Part shown: positions 1 through 12,800 of the stretch, piece after piece
How positions within the stretch are numbered: the first letter of the stretch is position 1
Layout of the letters: every line of letters starts with the position of its first letter
Notes under the pieces: generated by a model
Database searches by the model: none
Seen by the model: the letters and a program-made list of their open reading frames with translations, nothing else
Told to the model about the DNA's origin: nothing
Position numbers and translations under genes: made by a program
Assembly: GCA_000969725.1 (NCBI GenBank)
Contig: JXSR01S040924.1
DNA length: 64,000 nt
Source: Ophiothrix spiculata
Lineage: Eukaryota > Echinodermata > Ophiuroidea > Amphilepidida > Ophiotrichidae
Strand: one strand, 5' to 3'

Positions 1-154
1 GATTTTGGTGATTTGCTCTTGTAGCTTTTTGTAACCTTTGGGAGCTTTAGGGTTATGCCAATAATTATAATTCATTGTTAGATAATAATTTGATGTTCAA
101 GTTATATAACAATTGCCAATTGCAATGCTTGTCAAAATTTACTTTCCATATTAG

Positions 155-3100
155 AATCCCTCCATCACTTCCTTTGAGCCAACTGAAGGTCCAAAAGCAG
201 GCGGTACCATGGTAACCATCAGAGGACAATATCTAGATTCATGCCGTCAAATCAGTGCTACAGTTGGTTCAGCAGAATGCAGAATTAATAGGTATGCTTG
301 ACAGGATTTTTCTCAACCCTTGGATCCTTAGTTTGTAGTGACACAATCACTATCACTAAAATTGTCCTTCAGTAAACTTTAACATAACACTCTGATGAAC
401 ATATCATAATGTAATCTGTAATCACAAATTGTAAAGTAAACTGAACATATATTTTTCAGAGCAGGAAGCTGTATAATAATTAAGAGTTGGATGGAAAAAA
501 ACAAGAGATGTGTGTCAAAGTAGTGACACAATCAGACCATGTCATATTTTATCTTGAAGTGTTTGAAGACTGAAAAAAGGATCACTGTAAGAATAAGAAA
601 ACATGATGTAAGAAAGAAATGAATCCAAAATAGAATTATGATGCAATCAGTTGCGCAGGTCTTGGACACTATATGTGACCGTCCAGCCCGTATGAGTAGT
701 AAATGCTAGAAACTTCATTTTGCGCTACAGGTGAAAATACATGTCAAGGTCATAATATGCCAAAATTGATTTTTTGACAGATTCACAATCCTAGTGCTTA
801 AATACTAGCAAAGTTACATTTCAAGAAAATGACAGGACATGTGAAATAAATTGGCATATTCTTAAGACGATCAACAGAAAATATAGGGCTTACTAATCTT
901 TGAACGCGTTTATCTCAGTTATTCTGTTGGACGCAGTTGTTGAATTTGGCGTACTCAGTCCTTGTTACTGGCGTGAAACTTACTGTGCGATGTCTATGGA
1001 GTGAACTAATATTTCCAAAATATTTTATGTTTCTGCTATGATTTTGATAGGGGTTGATACAAAAATTAATTTAGCTGAAAATGTAAATTTTGTAGACTTT
1101 TTCTTTGTCCTCTAATGCAAAGTTTCACGCCAGGGAGTAACATGGAACAGCCTCGATTGACCAATCAGAGGACAGCATTCTAACCTGTGACATCAGTGCG
1201 TCCAACAGAATACGTTTTACTCCCTGACAACCTTTGGCGGACCATAACTTGACTTCTGGAAATCGTGTGAAGTTCATTAAGGTGTCATTTTAATCCTTAA
1301 AGCATGGTATTTGCAAATAACTAAAAAAGTGAAAATGACAAGAGCTGGCATTTACTGCTGTTTTGGGATGGACAGTCACATATGTGTTTAGTGAGCTGTC
1401 CTCTATGAATGATGATATTTTATATGTGATAGCAATAATCAATTGTTAATTCCTTTTGTTACAACAGGATGACTGATGTTATCAATGCTACCACAGCCAT
1501 TTGCCGTACAACAAATTCATCTGTTGGGACATCTGAACCATTTCAAGTGTATTTTGATGGAGCCATGAGGCAATCTATGGATTCATTCACTTACAGAGCT
1601 AATCCAACTGTCATGAATGTTGATCCTCTAAAGACTATACAAAGGTACGTATTATAAAGTGTATCAACTATGTTATTGCATTTACACATTGCACTTTTAA
1701 TTTCCTGTGTGCGATCATGTAATTTGAGAATTGCTTTGCGAAAGTTGCATTTTGATTGATAGATACAGTGCTTAATTTATTTTATTTTATTTGCCATCTA
1801 TGTACTTCCAAATCATTTGATATTTATGTTCTTGTGGGTCTAAGGATTTGGACAAGTAACCTTTTGATAAAAATATGATAAATCTGTTAGTTGTTTACTT
1901 TACATATTTATATGATTGTATGTAAATTGTGATGATGTATTTTGCATTAAATTTCTCTTTTTACTTTTGGTGAAATTTGTTTCCTGTTGTGTCCTCCACA
2001 TGGGAAAGAATGTGCATTTGTGAACATGCTACACTGTAAACTTAGTAACAGGTTCTAATTTATTTACCTCCTTTTATTTTTTCAGCGGTGGAATTAGTTT
2101 AACAGTAACTGGATCTGGTTTTGATCTAGCTCAGGAACCTGAGATGGTTATGTACACACAGAATGGCCAATATGAAGAGGTCAGTAGAAAAGTTATCATA
2201 ATTAATTGAGTTTCTGATTCTGACAAAGAGTGAACAAAGCTACATCATATCCATCAAGCCATATGTCAACCATTTCATATAAATCTCAAATGATATGACA
2301 CAATATCTGACCACTCTAAACATGTGAGGGCTTAAATATTTATGACAGTGAAAAAAAAACCACTGTACATTTCCAAATGATAATGTTAAAACAACTCTAT
2401 ATGTCCATATCAGAAACAGCATGTTGCATATTAGTTTAACTACATCCCAACCGACTCACATATATCCTCAGTCAATATGTTAAGTGTAAAATCTTTATAA
2501 GGAACTTGATTTATCAAAAATGAGTTTGTGTTAAAAACTTGATAATCTCTTCTTTGTGTATCTCATGCTATTTAACCCAAGTATAGACCAGTTAACTTTG
2601 GTTATTGTTTTGCCAGGCAGTATGCGCGCGCAGCTTGCTTTGTTCAGGAACCATGCTTTCAAAACTCCTGCTTCACCATGTCTTTCTATGCATCATTCAT
2701 TTGTAGCGGGATTTTTAACTAATTCTCAAAACATACAATTTAGTTCTTGAATGATGGCGCACATATACTGCCGGGCAAAACAGTAACAATTGATGTCATT
2801 GGTCAAGTGGTTTTTAAAAACTCCAATCTAGTTCTAGCAAACTTGTGAATATACAGTCTGCTAGGACTTTTATCAATATTGAAACACCCTTTTTATTCAT
2901 GTAAGAATTTAGAATTGTTTTTGATTGATCTTTTAAATGTAGAGAAATCTAACCTATTGATATAAAAATTCTTTTTACCATTTAGTGCTGATTTTCAGTT
3001 TGTTTGTTACTTTCCTTACTTAAGGCTCAGTTGCAAATATACTTATATTTCAGAGATGTATTGTACAAGACGACACATTAATGGTCTGTAAGACACCAGA

Positions 3101-3891
3101 TATTCGTCACACATCTATGGAATCTACCAGGAGCAGACGACAAGCAGAGTCATCAAGTGAAGCAAGTTTTGGGTTCATCATTGCAGATGTTACTGATTTA
3201 TTGAATTGGTCTGATCGTAATAATGTAACATTAGCCAGCTTCCCTGATCCAAGATATTTCACTGAGACAGAACCAATTATGTTTAGCAATATCATTAATA
3301 TAAAGGTCAGTATAAACAATCATATCTAGCTGAATTGCAAGTAGAATTAAGCAAACATTCTTGGTGAAAATTGTTATGGTTTTATACTTATGGTCACTGC
3401 AATCTGAAGGCAGAGGGTTAAATTATCTTGCCTAAACTGATGTTCTGCTGTCACATGGCCGCCCTAGCGGGTGGTCATGTGACTAGGAGGATTTCACCAC
3501 TATGCTGATGTGAATGAAGAGGTTTAGAGAACCTTGCAAGCTACGTCTCTGCAAAATGAAGACTCTGAAAAGGCATCTATATATTACTTTTCAACATGAC
3601 AAGAGTCAAAGAATAATCTACAATCAAACAGAAATTTTGCTGTGTGCATATGTCACTGTTCTATTAGTGACCTCAACTTTTTACTAATATGACATGGACA
3701 GATATACATTTTGTTTTCAGGGTGAAAATCTAAATGCTGGAAGTACAAAAGATGATGTAATTGTGTACATTGGTGATAGACTAGCTGTAATCAATAGCTT
3801 AGGTGCCGCAGTACTGACTATTACAATACCAGAGAGAAATCCAGGGGGAATGTGTGTGAATGGGAATACAACTGACCATCCATGTATTTTT
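155..3891 (+). CDS. PLXNB: Plexin extracellular IPT/TIG exons (five exons)
   Basis: Exons 155-291, 1468-1644, 2086-2179, 3054-3305 and 3721-3891 encode the membrane-proximal extracellular part. The first opens with ITSFEPTEGPKAGGTMVTI, the classic start of an IPT (immunoglobulin-like, plexin, transcription factor) domain. The third carries GGISLTVTGSGFDLAQEP, the start of the next IPT strand. Paired cysteines (DSCRQI, AECRIN, AICRTT, RCIVQ, MVCKT) fit the family. The fourth exon carries an RSRR motif (3129-3140), a possible furin-type cleavage site. The exon at 155 starts in phase 0 behind a weak but usable AG, so upstream exons must exist outside the window. Introns hold MITE 674-1380 and a Penelope-like fragment. 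Confidence 0.93.
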
Positions 3892-6800
3892 GTAAGTTTT
3901 TTGTTTTTGATTTGTGTCTTATAGGACAATATATATTGTATTTTAATTTTGTCAAAATCAAACAAAAAACTGTAACTGCAGAAATAAGGGGAAATGCCCC
4001 CTTAATGGCAAATGCTTGTCCACGGCTGTTGTATACAAGGCTACTGTGAAAACAAATAGCAATGAAAAATCTTACGTCGGCCTTACAGGTAACTCTTTCA
4101 AGGAAAGGTACAATAGCCATAATTAATAACTCATTCCGCCATAGCAAATATGAAAAAGCCACAGAACTCTCAAAATACATCTGGAAGTTAAAAACTAAAG
4201 GCATCAGTTAAGATATCAGATGGGAAATAGTTAAGCAATCTAATACAAATATTATAAAAACAGGTCAATGCAACTTGCTTAAAGGAAAATTTAGAGATCT
4301 TGATACTCAAGGACAAATCTATGAATAAGAGAAGTGAGATAATTAAAGGAGCATGGTCCAATTGCTTCAAAAAAATTTAAATTTTTTGAGATTTCGGTAC
4401 CAAAATATTGCCCTGCTCATAACCCTTGTGAAATTTCATGGCTGAGTTATGTTCCATTTTGGAGATATGTATGAAAATGTGTCTAATTATGGCAACCATA
4501 ATTAATTGTATACAGTAACGTATAGGCAGCTCTGAAATACAAAATTGCCCATAAAATCAAAATGGTTTGACCGATTCAGCTGAAATTTGAAACTTAGACA
4601 TCTTAGACATTAAAAACCAAATTTTGAAAAATCAGACCAAGCTCCTTTAACACTTGTAGGCATAATAGGCCAAACAAAGATGTAAAGAAAAAACAATCTA
4701 ACCTGGTGTGATGATATCAGTTTTCATCTGAGGATTGGTTTGGTAGGACCATGAAACAATCTGTAATGACAGGGTGAACATTTTTGCCAACTTTATATTG
4801 TGTTTATATTGTATATTGTATAAGTTAACATTCGGAAGAAAGCCAGGCTAATCCCAATAGTTCCTATTTTCAGTTTTGAAATGCTTGGAAAACCTTAAAC
4901 GTATGGCATAACTTGGTGTATCGTGTCATGAAATGTGAAACATGCAGGTTTAGACAAGTGCCTTTTGATATGAATCACAAATATTTAGCACAGACCTTGT
5001 TTCATAATCTTAATAAAGGTAAAGCAGTTGTAAATATAGAATTTTGCTTTTCTAGGTGATTCATGGAAACTTGGAATTCTACATTGGGACTATCAGATAT
5101 CCACCAGATGGTCTTACGATTACCAGCATAATCATCATATCTATTGCTGTGGTGTGTGTAATCCTGATTGCCATACTACTGGTTGTGTCTTATGTGTATC
5201 GCGGCAAGGTCAAAGGTCACCAAGTGGATAGAGACCAGCTATTGGTAGAAATGGAGACAATGAAAAGTAACATTGCTGATGAAATTAGAGATGGTAAGTG
5301 GAACAAATTGTAGTATCAATTTCAATAATACTTTTGTGCTTGTGCAGTAGTCTGGGGAGGTAAAGGGTACTCAAGTGTGGTTTGGGTAGGGACATTATGC
5401 TGGGAAATTGGAAATGAAACCCATAAATAAATTTAAAAAAAGGAATCCATGCATTTACCAAATTCCTCAAATTTGAGTCAAATGAAAGTTAATAGTAATA
5501 ATTTGCACTCTTTTGGCACAAACTGTCCTTGAAAAATGCCAAATTTGTACCATTTGGGATATTTTGAAAACCAGGCCCATCAAAGTACCAAATTTTGCAA
5601 AGAAAAATGACCCATAGTGGTATCAGACAGCTGGATTTTTCAAACCACATTTGCACTAACTATCCCTCCCATGTGAAGCTTACATTGAATTTCACTAAAG
5701 GTCTTGAAATTAAGTTACAACCAAACTAGTAAATCTAATTTCTAGACATACCCTATCAAGTACTTTGATAAAGAATTGCAACTATTGAGCCAGTCAAGCA
5801 TTATTGCTGTGTACGCCGCACCATTTGGCAGAAAAATTCAAGATGTGTATTGCGCTGTAGTCAAGTAATTTTAATGCAACCAGAAATCAATGGTGAGTTG
5901 CTAGTCATTCCTGAAGTGTCAGTCTACGCATGCATGCATGTAATAATAATAATAATAATAATAATGGAGGGTTCTTATAAGGCGCACCCTCATCAAATGA
6001 TCTCAATGCGCAAGAAACAAGTTACATCTGTGAATCCAGAAAAGCCTGACGAAAAAGGTGAATTTTAAGATGCCTTTTGAACTGAGGAAGAGAATGAATG
6101 TTACAGAGTCTGTTAGGGAGCTAATTCCAAACAGCCGGGGCAGCAAAATGAAAAGAGCATTCACCAGCTGACTTAGATATACACAAGAAAATTTCAATAG
6201 TCTTTCAGTAGAAGATCGAAGTGATCGAGCAGGTTCATAAGTTCATAGCGTAGCAGACAGGTAAGATGGCAAAGTACCTTCAATGTGCTGCAAAGCAAGA
6301 ACAGCTAACTTATACTGAATTCGGTATTCTAAAGGTAGGCAGTGCAGCAAATGTATGACAGGGGTGATATGATCATACTTCCTCTTTTTCATGATTAAGC
6401 GATCTCAATTTAATCTTTGAAGTCTGTTAAGTTGATCAGTGGTGATGCTGGTCAAGGATGAATTACAGAAATCAAGACATGATGTTACTACAGAAATGAT
6501 TAGACAAGATGTAGCTCTATCAGACAGATAAGATTGAATACAGCCAATACATCATAAAGACAGAAAAGACGAATGACAAACATCACTGATGTGACTGGAC
6601 ATGGATAGCGTTTGATCCAGTTGCATCCCAAGGTACTTAACAGAATCCTGTATTTTAACATCAGAATTTAACATTTTGATTGAACTTTTGTATTTTCACA
6701 ACTAAACCTCATATGTAGAGTACAAAAAGCCCAGTTTTCTATCTGTACATTTGTTAGTCTATGTTTCGAGATATATACAACAGTATTTGGATACATACAT

Positions 6801-9800
6801 TCAGATGAAAGCCAAAACATACAGACACAAATGAGGGAGTAAAATTGATAAAATAACAATTTATATTTTTCTCAAAGATTTTTCCCATAATATAATCTCA
6901 AATCAAGTGTTTATATTAAATTGCCTTTAATGGTATTTTCTAGGTTGTTTTAGGCTACAGACAGATGTTACAGATTTAACTAAAGACTTGGATTCTTCAG
7001 GAATGCCATTTGTGACACACAGACAATACGCCAGCAGTATGTTTTTTGCTGGACTGGATACGCAACCTCTGACTAATGAACCACATGTAAGATTTATATC
7101 TTTTAAATTTCATGCCCATTTTTTTTATATTCAGCATGATTCAAAAAAGAAATTTTTTCCAGCTTAATTAATACATCTTAACAAATTATTGTACACTTTG
7201 TTACTTAACTCAATCAATCCATTGTCAATTTCCAAACTTTGGATCCAGTAGCTACAGTAGAAACTCATTATAACAAAATTTGATACAAGAAAAGTCCTGT
7301 TACAAAGCAGTATTTTTCCTGTACTATTTTACTACTTTCTTTTGTTTTATATTCTTTTCAAAACCCTGATATAATTGTTTTGTTTGTAAATTCAATCTTA
7401 ACCTTGTTGATAAAGCTAATCAATATGATAGAATAATATATTTCAGTACAATGACATGAAAAATTGAATTTTTTGTAGGCATTGTAGGCATACTATTAAT
7501 CATATTCCCCATTTTATTTTATTCAGGACATATGTTTTGGATTTCCCAATCTTGATAGTTTGTGTGTGCCTCGTGTTGTCCTTCCATATAAACTAGTGAA
7601 TGATTGGTCAGATTTGAAACAAGATTATCATATATTTTCCCTCTACATTTAACTGAATATAACTATATCAACTGTTAGCTTTCTTCTGATTTCCAGGATT
7701 TAGATGATGATACCGAGAAGGCCCTATTAGAGTTGTCCCGACTGCTTAGTAACAAATCATTCCTGATGGCGCTGATTCAGACGATTGATGAGGACAAGAT
7801 GGCGCCAAATAAAGACAGGTAGGATTTTGCAGAATGTTACTGTGGGTCAAGAGGGGCTTTAATAGAGTTGTCCAAAATATTGCTAAGTAACAAATCATTC
7901 CTGACAGCACTGATTCAAGCGAATGATGAGAACAGAATGGCACCTAATAAAGATAAGTACGGTTCTACACAAAATTATTGACGGGCACTGAGGCTTTGGT
8001 TGTGGATTCAAGCCTCAGTCTAACCACCTAAGTAAACTACAAAATGATTGTGGGACACTGAGGTTTTTGTTGTGGGTTTAAGTCCCAATGCAACCACCTC
8101 AGTTCACCACAAGATGATTGTTAGGCACTGAGGCTTTGAATGCAGGAGCCAACCACAAGATGATCATGGGACACTGAGGATCATCTTGTGGTTGGCTCCT
8201 ACATCCAAAGTCTCAGTGCCCAACAATCATCTTGTGGTGCCAACCACAAGATGATCATGGGACACTGAGGATTTGGCTATCTAAGCTGCTGTGCATTTAA
8301 GCCCCATTCCAATCACCTAAGATTTTTAGTAACTGATTCTTGTTGTTACTGTAGTTTATGCAAAAGACAGCTGGGGAACGCTTACAATTATGCATATGAT
8401 ACCCAAGTTAAAACATACAGTACACTTGTTAAGCACAGAAAATGGTTATTCAGGGTTAAAATGACTGAAAGCAAAAAAAGCATCCATTCTTTACTTAAAA
8501 ATAAATGCAAATTACTCTTGGTTTTAAGTAATGTTTACTCTATCTGTTGGGATGCATTTTAGATTAACTATTTCTTGTTAATTTGAAGTTTTACTTTGTT
8601 CTTTTATTTATTAATGAACTCATTTGTTTATTTCTTTCAAATAATTTTAATCTTTATTTCAGGTTGACCATTGCCTCTATGTTGACAGTGCTGATGATTC
8701 TGGAAGACAAACTGCCATATCTGACAGAGTATATATAAATAATTTGTCGGTTGCATTACATACTGTTATATTTGATATTTTCAACTTTTCTGAGAAAATG
8801 AGAGTGTAGCAATAGGTTATTGAGTTTTTCAAATTTACCAAGTTACAGACTTCAACATTGCCTACAAATTGAGTTAAAAATCATTCACTCTGGTCTAGCT
8901 ATTTGTTGATTTTGCAAATTTAGCATTTCACATAAAGATCTATTTGCCAAAATTGCGTACTTGAGTATAGCGTAAACAACGCGTCACATACAGATCTATT
9001 TATTTGAACTTTGCGATGAAAAAACTTTTCACATACAGATCTATACCAAAAAGGCTATTTTTGGACACAGTATACATAAGAATTTTCTAATGCAATTTTC
9101 TTGAAATGCATCTTTTGTCAAATAGAACGGTATGTGATGTGACCGACGAATTTGTCGAAGTTTATCCAGGTTGGTCAGAAGGGGTCACATGAGGTCTCAA
9201 TAAAGTTGTAGAACTACAACTTAAAATAAAGTTGTAGAACTACAACTTAAAATAAAGTTGTAGAACTACAACTTAAAATAAAGTTGTAGAACTACAACTT
9301 CAGCCCATGCATAAAACACAAGCTTGGATATGCCATTAAAGACTAATAAAAGCACAAAGCTGGACAAATGTCACTTCAAACACAACTTTGAAATAAAAGG
9401 CACAATTGTACTATTACTTTAAACAGATACGAATTTGGACATAGTGTGCTTTAGCATCCATCTACACTTTTAGAGTTAGGGTTTTAGCATAGTTTTACAT
9501 ATGAGGGTTAGATTCAGTTTAGGGTTTGGTTTAGTATTAAAGTAAGGTTAGGGTCAAGTTTTCAATGGGACCTAAAGTGTACCCTTTCCAAAGATTATTA
9601 TCTCATGACGAGCTTTAAGAAAAGGCTTAATTATTATCTACCTCTATCATTTCATTGATTTCTGAGAAATCAGTCCTTAAAATTCTTTGGAATTGCTTCT
9701 TTGCAAATCCATTATTTTACTAACTTTGTCAAATGCATGACCTAACTTGTTTTAAGTTTGAAATTGAATTCAAGGAAAAGAAGTGAGCTAGCTGAATCTG

Positions 9801-12800
9801 TGTCAGTCAACATTCCCAGGTCATAACTTTTATAAAAGTTTGTGCATGATTATGAACATTTCTGAGTAGTCACTATGGAATGGTCTGGATATATCAAACA
9901 ATTCGACAAGTGAAAGCAAATTGTTATCCATAAGTTAAGTACCATACTGATCTGTTAATGATTGTATTGCTTTAATTTCACAGTGTTATGATAACAATAA
10001 TGACAGCACAAGTACAAGAAGCTATTGAAGATGACAAGCCCACAAAATTATTTCAGAGGTAAGCTGGTAGCAAAAAAGTCAACTTTAGTAATGTAAGCTA
10101 TAGATGATAACACCCTCAGTTTAAGCCCCATGGATGTCGCATCATTACACTTGGTAGTATAGGTGATCTATCTCCTCTATATCTATGGAGTTCACTGATT
10201 AATCTTCTAAATATAAGCTCTCATTTTTAATGATAGAATTCACAGATAATAGTTTCAGAGTTAAACAGAATGGATTCTCGGGACTCGGTATTTAGCCTAC
10301 TATCCACCCGAGCTAGCTTGATTCTATATCTGGTTTTAATGACTGTCTTCTTAGTGAATCAAAAGTACTGATTTATGTTTCATTTTCTTGTTTATAGAAC
10401 TGAGCTTATAATGGAGAAATTGATGAGCAACTGGATAGCCCTTTCACTATACGATTTTCTGAAGGTTAGTTTATGATATTATTTATTTATTCTTTCTTTA
10501 GAGGTGGTTTTACTGGTTCAGTAACAAGCACTGCTTTTCAACTAGGCCCTCATTGTATACTACATATATATCAGTACTCATTTTAGTATTTTTTCTTTTT
10601 TAAAGGGCCTATGGATCTACATCGTCTCCTCCTACATAATTTTTTCAGACCTTATTTTTTTATTGGCTCTCTAAGTTCTAAAGCATATAAAAAAGTCCTA
10701 TTATAGTTCTTACTTACATTTCTGGTTCTGGCTATCCAGGTTGGTACTTTTGTATGAGCTTGGAAGAGACCATGAGTTCATCATGGATCTAATGGCATGT
10801 GTCTGTCACGGACCAACCGAGGTAAACAAACAAACAAACCTGTGTAACTAAGCAGAGGTGAATAGAAGTTAGATTATGCATCCACTTAAAAAGAATATAC
10901 CACACTGTTGTTGCAATCAGAAAAAACGAAAGATTCTAGAACAAGCATTTGAGTTTTTTGTTTGTTTGATTTTGTTTCTTGACAGGACCACGCTGCACAT
11001 CCACTATTTATGTTGTACCGTGCTATCAAATGTCAAACAGAGAAAGGACCTATTGATATGGTTGCCAACAAATCCTACATCTCACTAAATGACGATAATA
11101 TCATCAGTGAAAGACTTGCATATAATGAAATGGTATGTATAAGATCGTCCCAGTGAAAAAAGGATAAACTAAAATGAAGAATCATTGTGTGATGATTGCT
11201 GAACTATTTGGAAGTTTACTTGTGGACATTCAAGCCCTCCAGCCTGAACCGTCAAAACAGAAGAACATAATCAAGAACCCCATTAAAAATGCACGCAAAA
11301 TTGTTTGGTGTTGAGTCCTAGCTTTGTCGTCCTGTCTTCATCAAAGGACAATTTCAAGACAAAACTTGTGTGTGACTATTGTGTTAAAATTAAACATGAC
11401 CTCATTCATTAAATTTGCATACCTTTACCTCCGAAAGAGCTTCTCAAAAAGCGGCATCTTGTCTCTTGCAAGCAATTAAAATGTCTTCTTTTTACTTAAT
11501 TTCTTAATTCAATAAATTGATATCAACAATTAAAAGGCAAGAAAATTATGACACAATATTATTTACAGAATTCTTACCTTTTTCTCATACCAAAGACTAA
11601 AAGATGTCATCTTACCAAGCTCACCAAGACTCAAGTATCTTTGCAAATAGCAACTTTAAATCCTACTTGCGATCACGGGCGCCACAATACTGTTGCACAA
11701 GCCACACGTGATGCGCATTGTGTCAGGTACAGCTGTGCTGTGCTCAGCTACGCACACGATGATGAAAGTGCATGGGATCATTACCCTGCCTTACACTTAA
11801 TCTGAAATTCAGGTTTTTCATCCTGCATGACCTTTTAGTGCTGAGCAAATACTTTCTAAAAGATTGTCATCCTTCAGAGTGGACATTTTGAACACTTGTA
11901 CAGAAGAATCATACCTGCTTAGGCAATCACACTTGATTATAGTGTAGAATGTTCCCCTGTCTGTTCCCAACCCAGCTGCCAACCTGTAAATGTGTAAAAG
12001 TAGACTTTGCAACCAAAAAAGTAGATTATTTCACTAAAAAGTAGATTTTACACTCGAAAGTACCAAGAAGCTATGCATTTCACAGATTCGGAAGTCTTTT
12101 TTAGTAAGATTTTCTGCTGTCATAAGCTCAAAAATCTTACTAAATAAGATTAAATCTTACTAGTTGGCAGGCATGCCAACCCCTTTGTTGTGAAAACTGG
12201 ACTCGATCCTCAGCTAATTTGCACCATATTCAAATGTTGAAGTCAGTTTATGCAAATGTGTTAGTGTATATATATTTCATTTTCACAGACTTTAGATTTC
12301 ACTATAATGAACGATGAAGATGGTGAGGGTGAGAAAAAAGAAATTACTGTCCTCGATGTTGATTCTATTGGCCAAGTCAAAGGCAAGATTTTGGATGCTA
12401 TTCATCGTAATAAAGCATATTCCAGTAGGTTGCAAGCGTGGGCGGTAGATCTCGGTAAGTCAAAATAGGAATTCTGAGATGAGAAGTAGAAACTTGTTAA
12501 AAGAGTATGGGTTGACAAAACTGTTGAAAAGAAATTGAGTGCAAGAATGTAACAATGATCCAAATCCACAAGAATCCAACTCACTTTTGAAAAAATCGGG
12601 GGAAAAAGCATAATATTGCAAAATGTATACACTGTCTATGCATCAAGTGAAGATTTATGCGATTTAAATAAACTTCTTTTTTTTCCTTTTTGATAATATT
12701 TGATGAATTAATTAGAGAATAAAAGATGGTGATTTATTGTTTTGCCTGTCATCTATCGTCTCATAATGGATGGGCGTACATTATTTAGAGTAATGGGTGC

